Origin: Flavobacterium daejeonense DSM 17708
GTDB lineage: Bacteria > Bacteroidota > Bacteroidia > Flavobacteriales > Flavobacteriaceae
Length of the DNA: 64,000 bases
Direction of reading: 5' to 3'
Assembly: GCF_000425425.1 (NCBI RefSeq)
Contig: NZ_AUDK01000015.1
Coordinates: 50,527-114,526 of the forward strand
Shown here: one piece after another, positions 34,401 through 42,410 of the stretch
Numbering within the stretch: position 1 is the first letter of the stretch
Layout: each line of letters begins with the position of its first letter
Position numbers and translations under genes: made by a program
Notes under the pieces: generated by a model
The model's input: only the letters and a program-made list of their open reading frames with translations
Told to the model about the DNA's origin: nothing
The model's database searches: none

Positions 34401-34557
34401 GCAAAAAATGAAATTGAACAGTTTTAGATTTTATGTAAGTGGTCAAAATTTATTTATTCTCGATGCAAAATCATTTACAGGTGTTGATCCGGAAAATGCT
34501 GGTTTTGGTTATCCGCAACCAACCACTTTTACTATGGGACTAAACCTGACTTTATAA
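31453..34557 (+). CDS. SusC/RagA TonB-dependent outer-membrane transporter (fructan locus)
   Basis: A 1034-residue protein with signal peptide, an N-terminal carboxypeptidase-regulatory-like domain (GTVISSEDGLPLPGATVLISG, near 26-46), a TonB plug with SASIYGSRASNGVIIITTKKGK, then a 22-strand barrel ending in aromatic-rich sequence. Imports fructo-oligosaccharides with SusD as lid. 14 bases after the GH32 gene and followed by SusD 20 bases on. Substrate inferred from operon. Confidence 0.95.
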   Translation: MKCKLIYFLCFLFSMSFLQAQETGIKGTVISSEDGLPLPGATVLISGTNKSVSTDIDGNFAFSNVASNGSLIISYVGYNSQTIQIKGQKNFKIALIGESNQLTEIVVTGYSKQRKTDITGAVSVVDMKELSKQPEPNPLKGLQGRLAGVKVTSDGSPSGANTNIVIRGVGTLNNTSPLLVIDGMPTKSGMHELNPNDIESIQVLKDASSASIYGSRASNGVIIITTKKGKAGNMKIDFSHYTALSSYSRRLSVLNVEQYGQALWQANINDGLNPNSNNLSYQFDWEVANNKPQLNKILVPEYLDVNQTLKSANTNWYDEISQTGIAQSYDLAASNASDKGSYLFSLGYYNNQGVVKTTEFERISARMNSSYKYFDGKLVIGENFTLNRTNEVSDPGVLDPALRALPLIPVRTVDGKGWGGPVGGMNDRQNPVRLLEYNKDNKYDYLRLFGNAYADLEIVKNLHIKTSFGVDYGFYKKRNLQRSYVSGYLQNDQNSVTIDQSVSDKWTWTNTALYNVEFGKHKLNLLTGTEMYKDVFDTNTLRKNDFLIETPDYMYPDAGTGESFTSGSSTSYSLLSYFGKVDYEFDNRFLLSGTIRRDGSSRFGKNNQFGTFPAVSAGWRISNEAFMKDKADFISDLKLRAGWGQTGNQEISNTAVYSLYLASYAGGSPTWATSFGTAYDIAGNGNGLLPSGFIATQTGNDDLKWETTTQTNIGLDFGFFNQKLSGSIDYYNKQTKDILVLPPYLGVIGEGGSRWVNGAAMENKGWEFALAYHDETSFGLKYDISANFSANRNKITKLPDEVKNNYGGNGLDDNILGRPINSMYGYVTDGLFKSQDEVDNSPLQEGKGLGRIRYVDLNGDGSITDKDRTWIGNPNPGFQYGFNVGLGYKNFDLTTFWEGTGNVDVINRTKYQTDFWSVDDVGSNKGTRLLNAWSLDNPNSTIPALTTIDKNAESRFSTYYVENGSYLKLRVLQLGYSFSKELLQKMKLNSFRFYVSGQNLFILDAKSFTGVDPENAGFGYPQPTTFTMGLNLTL

Positions 34558-34577
34558 TCCAATAAAAATTTAGCAAA

Positions 34578-36269
34578 ATGAAAAAAATAGTATATATAGC
34601 GAGTTTTTTAGTCTTAATAATCAGCTCGTCCTGTACCGATTTTTTAGATAATAATCCAAGAGGAGTTTTATCTGAAGACGATGTGGTAACTCCGCAGTCT
34701 ATTGAAGGTTTTATGAATGCGGCTTACGCCCAATTAGGAAATGATCATTATGATTCTCCTTACAGCTTGTGGCCATTTGGGAATGTCCGTTCGGATGATG
34801 CATACAAAGGAGGTAGCGGAACCAATGACATACAGAATTTTCACTTTTTCGAAGTTTCTAATAATATCCGTCCGGATTTTGGCGAATTAGATTCTTTTTG
34901 GTACATCAGCTATGTGGGTGTTTCAAGAGTGAATAAAGCATTGAAAGCATTAGAAATAATCGATGAAAATGAATATCCTTTAAAAGAAAGAAGAATTGCC
35001 GAAATGCGTTTTCTTCGTGGTCATTTTTATTTTATGCTGAAAATAATGTATCGAAATGTACCTTACATTACCGAAGATATTCCGGTGGAAGATTATAAAT
35101 TAATTGCTAATAATGCGCTTTCCAATGAAGCACTTTGGGAAAAGATTGCTGAAGATTTTGAAGCCGCTGCCGAAGTTTTACCAGATACACAGTCTCAGGT
35201 AGGAAGAGCAACCAAAAAAGCAGCTTATGCTTATTTGGCTAAAACCAGATTATATCAAGCCTATACACAAGATGAAAAATACAATGTTACAGGAACTAAT
35301 GCAGCACATTTGCAACAGGTAGTAGACGCTAGCGAAAAAGTAATCGGAAAAGCCAGTTTGGAAGGCGATTTTGCCAACAACTTTTTACCTGGATCTTATG
35401 AAAACGGTCCGGAATCTCTTTTTGCAATTCAATTTTCAGACAATGATGGTACATTATATGGAAGATTAAACTTTTCAGATGTGCTTTCTACTCCGCAGGG
35501 ATTGGGTTGCTGTGATTTCCACAAACCAAGTCAGAATTTGGTGAATGCTTTTAAGACCGATGCGAATGGTTTACCAGAATTTGACACTTATAATAATGAT
35601 GATTTTGATTATAAAAACATCGATGAATTTACAGTGGATCCCAGATTGTATCATACTGTCGCTATGCCGGGATTGCCTTATAAATACGATCCGGAATATT
35701 TGTACGTAGAAGCTTGGGTACGTAATCCGGGAACTTATGGTTATTATGCTTCGCTAAAAGAAAATGTGGCTCCAAGTTGTAGCTGTGTGGTAAATATTGA
35801 TCCTTTTTATGGAAATTCAAAAAACAGAATCCAAATAAGATATGCCGATGTTCTATTATTCAGAGCTGAGGCTTTAATCGAATTGGGAAGACAAGCAGAA
35901 GCTTTGCCATTAATTAATGAGGTGAGAAACAGAGCAGCACAAAGTACAGGCCGATTGACTTATGTTACCAATTTTAAAATAAACCCTTATGTTGATGGTG
36001 TAAATTGTACCTGGACTCAGGATTTTGCCCGAAAAGCATTGCGATTTGAAAGAAGATTGGAATTTGCTATGGAAGGTAGTCGTTTCTTTGATTTGGTGCG
36101 TTGGGGAGTGACCGAGGAAGTGATGAATACTTTTTATGAAGGAGAAAAATCAAAACGCAGCTATTATAGTGATGCGCATTTTGATGCCGAAAAAGAAGAG
36201 TATTGTCCGATACCATTGGCTCAGATTAACTTTAGTCAAGGTTTATACAAACAAAATTCGAATTATTAA
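34578..36269 (+). CDS. SusD/RagB glycan-binding lipoprotein (fructan locus)
   Basis: A 563-residue lipoprotein with lipobox IISSSC (Cys19) and the typical SusD start TDFLDNNPRGVLSEDDV, TPR-like helices, and the C-terminal signature LRFERRLEFAMEGSRFFDLVRWG. Acidic residues after Cys fit export to the outer surface, where it caps SusC. It lies between SusC and the DUF4960 protein in one operon. Binds fructan, by context. Confidence 0.95.
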   Translation: MKKIVYIASFLVLIISSSCTDFLDNNPRGVLSEDDVVTPQSIEGFMNAAYAQLGNDHYDSPYSLWPFGNVRSDDAYKGGSGTNDIQNFHFFEVSNNIRPDFGELDSFWYISYVGVSRVNKALKALEIIDENEYPLKERRIAEMRFLRGHFYFMLKIMYRNVPYITEDIPVEDYKLIANNALSNEALWEKIAEDFEAAAEVLPDTQSQVGRATKKAAYAYLAKTRLYQAYTQDEKYNVTGTNAAHLQQVVDASEKVIGKASLEGDFANNFLPGSYENGPESLFAIQFSDNDGTLYGRLNFSDVLSTPQGLGCCDFHKPSQNLVNAFKTDANGLPEFDTYNNDDFDYKNIDEFTVDPRLYHTVAMPGLPYKYDPEYLYVEAWVRNPGTYGYYASLKENVAPSCSCVVNIDPFYGNSKNRIQIRYADVLLFRAEALIELGRQAEALPLINEVRNRAAQSTGRLTYVTNFKINPYVDGVNCTWTQDFARKALRFERRLEFAMEGSRFFDLVRWGVTEEVMNTFYEGEKSKRSYYSDAHFDAEKEEYCPIPLAQINFSQGLYKQNSNY

Positions 36270-36287
36270 TTCTAATATTCAGAAAAG

Positions 36288-37685
36288 ATGAAAATAACAC
36301 TTAATAAAATAGGATACCTGTGGACAGTATTTTTTATAATGCTGTTAAGCCTGGCTTCCTGCGAAGATAATTTTAATGAAAGCGGATTAGATATTGACAG
36401 TCCTTCAAATGTTGCTTCTTTGACTGTAAATGGAGTAGAAGCAACGATAAGTCAGAATACAGGGGAAATCAATTTGGTTATGCCTTATGGTTCTGATGTA
36501 ACTTCTGTAATCCCTGAAGTGGTCTTAGAAGACGGTGCAACTGCTAATATTGATTTTTCAGAAGCATTGGATTTAAGAAATACAATCAAATTTAGAGTTG
36601 TAAATGGTAATCTTTTTAAGGATTATACAATCAAAACAACCGTTTTGAGTCCGATTAAATCTTTTAGCATAAATAATGTAGCCGCAATTATTAATGATGC
36701 AGCCAAAACTATAACGCTTACTTTATCGGAAGGTACTGATTTAACCAATTTAAACCCTGTTATTGAAACCACAACTGGAGTTAGTATTTCTCCAACTTCA
36801 GGTACAACAATTGATTTTTCAAATCCTGTAACATTTGTAATTACGGCTAATGGTAAAACAGTAAATTATACTGCAAAAGTAGGCGTACCGGTACAAGGAT
36901 TGGTGGTTGCATTTTTAGGAACAGCAGCCAACCGTGCAGCTATAACCAATATGGACGAAATAACCGCAGCCAACTGGTTTTTTGATACTTTTAACGGAGC
37001 TGAATATATTTCATTTGATGATATTGTAAATGGAGCTTCCTTAGCTGATATTGATGTAATCTGGTGGCATTTTGATTCGGCTACCAATTTACCAACGGTG
37101 GCATTCAAACCTGCAGTTACGCAGGCCTTGCAAGCATTTCGTGCCAATGGTGGAAATTTATTACTGACTTCTTTTGCTTCTCAATATGTTGATGCTTTAG
37201 GAATTGTTCCATCCGGCAAAGGACCAAATAATGTTTTTGGAGATTTCCTGCCTGGTGGCTGGGTTGACAGTAATTCATGGGGAATGTCTTTTAGAGGTCA
37301 TGAAACACATCCAATTTTTGATGGTCTTACTACTTATGAAACCGGAAAAGCTTACTTGCTTCAAAGTGGTACTTACCGACTGAACCATACTGCCTGGTGG
37401 TTTGTCCCGGAATGGGGAGGTTATGTTAATGGTGCAGGTTGGAGAGATCAAACCGGGGGAACAAACTTAGCCAGTGAAGGTTGGGATGACAATCTAGATG
37501 GTCGTGTAACTATCGCAGAATGGCCAAATAACAATACTAATAAAAATGTTGTAGTAATTTCAATGGGAGCTTATGATTGGTATAATGAAGAAAGTAATGG
37601 TGTACCAAGTCAGGCAAACGAGTTTATTACAAACATTAAATTATTAACGCAAAACAGTATCAATTATTTAGCAATAAATAACTAA
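36288..37685 (+). CDS. Surface glycan-binding lipoprotein with DUF5018-like and DUF4960 domains
   Basis: A 465-residue lipoprotein (lipobox SLASC, Cys25, then EDNFNES, an acidic export-type tail). Two Ig-like repeats (about 40-120 and 125-200, each with SLTVNGVEATI or SFSINNVAAII at their start) precede a C-terminal DUF4960-type domain (about 207-465) with VVAFLGTAANRAAITNMDE and GAYDWYNEES. DUF4960 proteins occur next to SusD in fructan loci and bind levan. A binding rather than enzymatic role is expected. It lies 18 bases after SusD. Confidence 0.8.
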   Translation: MKITLNKIGYLWTVFFIMLLSLASCEDNFNESGLDIDSPSNVASLTVNGVEATISQNTGEINLVMPYGSDVTSVIPEVVLEDGATANIDFSEALDLRNTIKFRVVNGNLFKDYTIKTTVLSPIKSFSINNVAAIINDAAKTITLTLSEGTDLTNLNPVIETTTGVSISPTSGTTIDFSNPVTFVITANGKTVNYTAKVGVPVQGLVVAFLGTAANRAAITNMDEITAANWFFDTFNGAEYISFDDIVNGASLADIDVIWWHFDSATNLPTVAFKPAVTQALQAFRANGGNLLLTSFASQYVDALGIVPSGKGPNNVFGDFLPGGWVDSNSWGMSFRGHETHPIFDGLTTYETGKAYLLQSGTYRLNHTAWWFVPEWGGYVNGAGWRDQTGGTNLASEGWDDNLDGRVTIAEWPNNNTNKNVVVISMGAYDWYNEESNGVPSQANEFITNIKLLTQNSINYLAINN

Positions 37686-37696
37686 AATAAAAACAG

Positions 37697-39244
37697 ATGA
37701 AAATTAAAAATATAATTCTGGGATCTTCAATTTTCTTTTCGCTGCTTTCCTGCAGTCAAAACGATGATACCTACATAGGTGGTTCTATTTCAGGAGGCGA
37801 ATCGTCAATAGCCAGTATTTATCCTATTCCTCCATCCCAATGGATGGGGGGAAAGGATCCCTATTATAGTGCCGGTTATACCGGAGATATTATGCCATTT
37901 TTTGATAGTGGAAAATTTCATATTTATTTCCTGCACGATGCACAAAACAAGCCTGCCGGAAAAGGATTTCATGATATTCATGAATTTCAAACTACCGATT
38001 TGGCTCATTTCAGTTACAACGGTCAAATGATTCCTTATGGAAATGCAGATGAGGCAGATTTTGGTGTAGGAACCGGATCGGTGGTGAAGGTTGGAAACAC
38101 CTATTATTTTTATTACACAGGGCATAATGCAATTCCTGCTTTTTTAGAATCAAATCCCAGAGAAAGTGTTCTTTGCGCTACAAGTACCGATTTGAAAAAC
38201 TGGACCAAGATTTCAAATTTCAAAATTACCGCTCCGGCTGGTTATTTGGATTTTGATTTTAGAGATCCTCATGTTTTCTTTAATGAAGAATTGAATAAAT
38301 ATTCGATGTTGGTAAGTACACAAACAGATCCGGGAAGGAAAGCCGTTTTGTTGCATTTTACTTGTAGCAATCCTGCCACTGGAAATTGGGAAGTTCAGGT
38401 ACCTATTTATACAACTACAGCAGAAGAAAATTATTTGATGATGGAATGTGCCGATGTTTTCAAAATGGGTAATTATTGGTATTTGCTTTTCTCTGAAAAC
38501 TGGGGGAATAGCAAAGGGACTCATTATCGAATGGCAACTTCTCTAAATGGTCCTTGGATTAATCCGGCACAGGATATGATTGACGGAGAATATTTTTATG
38601 CAGCCAAAACGGCATCCGACGGGAACAAGCGTTATGCTTTTGGTTGGACAGCCAGAAAATCACCGCAAAATGACGCCGGAAATAAAGAATGGGCAGGAAA
38701 TATGGTCATTCACCAAATCAGTCAAAATACGGATGGAACCTTGTCGTTTCTGGCACCACAGGTCGTAAAGGAATTATTTACTAAAGAAATTCTTTTAGAA
38801 TCTGTAAATACAACTGGGACGGTTAGCGAAAATAATGCTAACTTTCAACTCAGTGGAAATGCCAGTGTTGATTTTAAAGCAGCCGGGAAAAAAGCGAAGA
38901 TTAATGCTACGATTTCTTTAGGAAATACAACAACTTCGGCAGGATTTAAATTTGAAATTAATGATGCGGGAGATTATTACAAAATAGTTTTAGAACCGGA
39001 AAACAATCGAATAGCAGCTTACAATTCGGCGATGCAGTTGGTAGCACAAATTCCTTTTGCAATAGCTGAGGATGTTAATTATGAGGTAGAATTAATTTGT
39101 GATGGCAGTATTTGTACTTTTTACATTGGTGGAAATAAGGTGCTAAGCAATCGTATTTATAGCAGAGAACTTCATAAATGGGGATTGCTTTCAGAAGGAA
39201 ACCAATTTAAAGTTTCAAATTTAACACTGAAAACAACCGAATAA
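37697..39244 (+). CDS. GH32-like surface lipoprotein with altered nucleophile motif
   Basis: A 515-residue clan GH-J propeller protein with a C-terminal beta-sandwich (about 380-515). Lipobox LLSC (Cys19) is followed by SQNDD, an acidic tail consistent with surface export. Instead of WMNDPNG it has YTGDIMPFFD (Asp64 probable nucleophile), with FRDPHVF (Asp190) and MMECADVF (Glu250) still recognisable. This suggests an endo-fructanase or another fructan-active enzyme on the cell surface, complementing the canonical GH32 upstream. Family membership is clear; activity is inferred. Confidence 0.75.
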   Translation: MKIKNIILGSSIFFSLLSCSQNDDTYIGGSISGGESSIASIYPIPPSQWMGGKDPYYSAGYTGDIMPFFDSGKFHIYFLHDAQNKPAGKGFHDIHEFQTTDLAHFSYNGQMIPYGNADEADFGVGTGSVVKVGNTYYFYYTGHNAIPAFLESNPRESVLCATSTDLKNWTKISNFKITAPAGYLDFDFRDPHVFFNEELNKYSMLVSTQTDPGRKAVLLHFTCSNPATGNWEVQVPIYTTTAEENYLMMECADVFKMGNYWYLLFSENWGNSKGTHYRMATSLNGPWINPAQDMIDGEYFYAAKTASDGNKRYAFGWTARKSPQNDAGNKEWAGNMVIHQISQNTDGTLSFLAPQVVKELFTKEILLESVNTTGTVSENNANFQLSGNASVDFKAAGKKAKINATISLGNTTTSAGFKFEINDAGDYYKIVLEPENNRIAAYNSAMQLVAQIPFAIAEDVNYEVELICDGSICTFYIGGNKVLSNRIYSRELHKWGLLSEGNQFKVSNLTLKTTE

Positions 39245-39266
39245 ATCAATTAACTTTTTAGATAAA

Positions 39267-40172
39267 ATGACTAAAAACAAAAAAATAAAAGCATTCTCAT
39301 TTGGAGAGGTACTGTGGGATGTTTTTCCAACACATAAAAAAATTGGAGGAGCTCCTTTGAACGTGGCTTTGAGAATGCAATCTTTAGGTGCCGATGTAGC
39401 CATGATAAGCAAAGTAGGGTTTGACGAGGACGGAGAGGCTATCGTTACATTTGTGAAAGAAAATGGAGTGCATACCAATTATATTCAGGCAGGAGCGGAT
39501 TATAAGACAGGTGTAGTTCATGTAATGGTAAATGAGAAAGGAAATGCATCTTATGATATTTTATATCCATCAGCCTGGGACAAGATAAAAGCTGAAGACG
39601 GATTGATACATCAAATTTCAGATTCCGATGTTTTTGTTTTTGGAAGTTTGAGCGCCCGTGACGAAGATTCGCGGGCTACTTTAATGCATTTGTTAGAAAA
39701 TAGTACTACTTATAAAGTTTTTGATGTTAACTTGAGAGCACCATACTATACTTTTGAATTGATTAGTCATTTGATGCGTGAGGCAGATTTTATCAAATTA
39801 AATGATGAAGAATTACTGGAAATCAGTCAAAAAATGGGATCGCCTTATCATTCTTTTGAGCAAAATATCAAATTTATAGCCAAAGAAACTAATACCAAGC
39901 ATATATGCGTGACCAAAGGTGCCTTTGGAGCCGTTTTGTATTATAATGATAAATTTTACTACAACAGTGGCTATTTTATCAAGGTAATGGATACGGTAGG
40001 AGCCGGTGATTCTTTTTTAGCATCGTTGCTTATTAAGTTATTAAATGGCAAATCACCTCAAAAAGCTTTGAATTTTGCTTGCGCAGTAGGTGCTTTAGTT
40101 GCCGGAAGCGAAGGGGCTAATCCTGCATTGACTAAAAAAGACATCAGTAAATTTATGATGTTAAAATCTTAA
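39267..40172 (+). CDS. PfkB-family sugar kinase, likely fructokinase
   Basis: A 301-residue cytosolic ribokinase-fold kinase. N-terminal KIGGAPLNVALRMQSLG (25-41) and C-terminal DTVGAGDSFLASLL (Asp248 catalytic base) are diagnostic for PfkB. It is the last gene of the fructan operon, 22 bases after the GH32-like gene, and would phosphorylate the fructose brought in by the porter. A strong terminator follows. Fructose specificity is inferred from context. Confidence 0.88.
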   Translation: MTKNKKIKAFSFGEVLWDVFPTHKKIGGAPLNVALRMQSLGADVAMISKVGFDEDGEAIVTFVKENGVHTNYIQAGADYKTGVVHVMVNEKGNASYDILYPSAWDKIKAEDGLIHQISDSDVFVFGSLSARDEDSRATLMHLLENSTTYKVFDVNLRAPYYTFELISHLMREADFIKLNDEELLEISQKMGSPYHSFEQNIKFIAKETNTKHICVTKGAFGAVLYYNDKFYYNSGYFIKVMDTVGAGDSFLASLLIKLLNGKSPQKALNFACAVGALVAGSEGANPALTKKDISKFMMLKS

Positions 40173-40188
40173 TTTTACTATTTTTTCT

Positions 40189-40224
40189 AAAAGCCTGTGG
40201 ATTTTTTACAGGCTTTTATTTTTT
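40189..40224 (+). terminator. Terminator of the fructan operon
   Basis: AAAAGCCTGT (40189-40198) pairs with ACAGGCTTTT (40208-40217), followed by a T-rich tail. It lies 17 bases past the fructokinase stop. Confidence 0.8.
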
Positions 40225-40307
40225 CACTATCTTCTTTAAAACTTTATCTGAACCAAAAGAAGAAATCATTTACTTATTTTGTGTAGCGACCTGTGTTGCT
40301 CACCTGA

Positions 40308-40345
40308 AAACTCATAAAGACTATTAACCGAAAAAGTATGAGTTT
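40308..40345 (+). promoter_or_regulatory. Inverted repeat in the gap before the second GH32-like gene
   Basis: AAACTCATA (40308-40316) and TATGAGTTT (40337-40345) form a perfect 9-bp inverted repeat with 20 bases between. It lies about 150 bases upstream of the next start, in a gene-free stretch of 324 bases. It could be an operator or leader hairpin. Nothing else was recognised in the gap. Confidence 0.3.
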
Positions 40346-40495
40346 GCTAACTGATTACCCTGGCTTAGAAAATTAAGCAATTAACAAGTTATTTTTTAAA
40401 TGTTATGAAACGGATATCTAATCATTATTTAGATGATCCTGTTTTGCTGCATTTCTGTTTTATTTTTTCATTAGTAACCAAAACCAATTAATTAT

Positions 40496-42130
40496 ATGAA
40501 AATTAAGTACTTATTACCAAAAGAATTCTGTTTAGTTGTTATTAGTTTACTACTAAATGGATGTAGCTTAGAGTCTTTAAAAGAATCTTCAATGAACTTC
40601 GAAACTGCCTCATTAACGACTTCTTCACTTAGCTGTGATGCTCAGGCAGAACAAACAGATTATAGCATATATCGAATGGTTTCTGACGGAAATCGTATAG
40701 GTGATGTTATGCCTTATTATGATTCCATTACCAGTTCGTTTTATGTTTATTATTTGAAAGACATTTGGAATGATGCAATTAATAAGAGACATCCTTGGTA
40801 TGGATTTAAGACAAATGATTTTTATTCCTATTCAGAACTTTCAGCAGGTGAAATTTTAAGTTGTAGCACCAATGGTTGTTCTCAAAATTTTGCTTTAGGT
40901 ACAGGAAATATCATTAAAAAAGGCAACAAATATTATGCATTTTACACTGGTCATAATCCTAATTATCCTTCTTCCTGCGTAACAAAAAAAGAAGGTGTTA
41001 TGCTGGCAACTTCTACAAGTCTTAATGCCAATTTTACTCATAACTCATCTTTCACAACAATTTACCCTCCTACAGGACAGGGATTTGATGAAAATGATAA
41101 TTTTAGGGATCCTTATGTGTTGTGGGATTCAGGTTCGTCTCAATATATTATGCTTGTTTCAGCCAGAAAAAATGTAAGTGGAACATGGAAAGGTGTTATC
41201 GCTAAATATACATCGACCAATTTGCTAAACTGGAATTATCAAGGGGTACTTTATGATGGAGGAACGCAAAATTTCTTTATGATGGAAACTCCTGAAATAT
41301 TTAAAATAGGAAGTACTTATTATCTTATTTTTTCTGATATTAACAGTAAATACTTGTATTATCGAAAAAGTAATTCCATAAATGGTACGTGGTCTCTGCC
41401 TTCTGGTTCTGACCGATTTGAAGGAACAGGATTTTATGCCGCTAAAACAGCAACCGACGGAATTGACAGATATATTTTTGCCTGGAACAATATATTGACA
41501 GGTAATACAGATGCTGGTTCATGGGGTTGGGGAGGAAATTTAGCTGTACATAAGTTGTATCAAAAAAGTAATGGAGATTTGGCTGTAGCCATTCCACATA
41601 CTTTAAAAAACAAGATGGAAACTACAAATTATACCCCTGTTCAAAACAGCCAATGGGGAAATATAACCCCATTATCAGGTGGCTTATCCTATCAATTGAG
41701 CAGCCCGGCAGATTTTGACGTGGCTAATATTATTTATGTACCAATCAATTTAGATAATTATAAAATTAGTGCCAGTGTATCATTTAGTAATTGCAATAAA
41801 GATTTCGGATTTATGATTGGTGCTTGCGATGGTTATGAAAATTTTTACAGTCTTAGATTTGTGCCTTCCCAAAATAGATTTAGTTTAGACAAAACAGTTC
41901 GTTCTGAATTAACTTCAAATACAGTTGCCTATAACGATGTACCCTATTCTTTTAGTCCAAATACTTTGTATGACATTCAAATTGTTATTGAAAATTCAAT
42001 TTTAACAGTATATATTAATAACGAAGTTGCGCTTACAAATAGAGTTTACAAAGCTACTAATACTAATTGGGGAATTTTTACAGATAATAGTACCGCTTCT
42101 TTTTATGATATTAAAGTGGTTAATCCTTAA
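40496..42130 (+). CDS. Divergent GH32-like lipoprotein
   Basis: A 544-residue lipoprotein (lipobox LLLNGC, Cys23). It is a paralogue in pattern of the 37697 protein: RIGDVMPYYD (Asp70), DNFRDPYVLW (Asp205), MMETPEIF (Glu264), shared GxFYAAKTATDG and GNLAVHKLYQ, and a C-terminal sandwich domain. It is longer between blades and is transcribed alone, between two terminators. Probably a further fructan-active surface enzyme, but the different surroundings of its acidic residues leave other fructosyl or arabinosyl substrates possible. Confidence 0.7.
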   Translation: MKIKYLLPKEFCLVVISLLLNGCSLESLKESSMNFETASLTTSSLSCDAQAEQTDYSIYRMVSDGNRIGDVMPYYDSITSSFYVYYLKDIWNDAINKRHPWYGFKTNDFYSYSELSAGEILSCSTNGCSQNFALGTGNIIKKGNKYYAFYTGHNPNYPSSCVTKKEGVMLATSTSLNANFTHNSSFTTIYPPTGQGFDENDNFRDPYVLWDSGSSQYIMLVSARKNVSGTWKGVIAKYTSTNLLNWNYQGVLYDGGTQNFFMMETPEIFKIGSTYYLIFSDINSKYLYYRKSNSINGTWSLPSGSDRFEGTGFYAAKTATDGIDRYIFAWNNILTGNTDAGSWGWGGNLAVHKLYQKSNGDLAVAIPHTLKNKMETTNYTPVQNSQWGNITPLSGGLSYQLSSPADFDVANIIYVPINLDNYKISASVSFSNCNKDFGFMIGACDGYENFYSLRFVPSQNRFSLDKTVRSELTSNTVAYNDVPYSFSPNTLYDIQIVIENSILTVYINNEVALTNRVYKATNTNWGIFTDNSTASFYDIKVVNP

Positions 42131-42173
42131 GGAGTTACAGGGTTATTGTAAAATTTTATTGTAATTATTAATT

Positions 42174-42220
42174 AACCTGTCAGTATTTGAGGTTTTACTT
42201 CAACTTCTGGCAGGTTTTTT
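42174..42220 (+). terminator. Terminator after the second GH32-like gene
   Basis: AACCTGTCAG (42174-42183) pairs with CTGGCAGGTT (42207-42216), 10 bp including one G-U, followed by six T counting the stem end. Confidence 0.75.
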
Positions 42221-42410
42221 CTATTTAAGTAAACGCATAATTTTTTATTCTCAATCTTAAAAATGATCATTTTTAAATTCGTCACACTCTATCTATAATA
42301 TAGCTATATTTACGTTTTTAAAATTCCTAAACACAATTACTTTTTGTTACAACTCATCTTCTGAATTTTAAAAACAATACTTCTTAATTGATTTTTACAT
42401 TTTATTGGCA

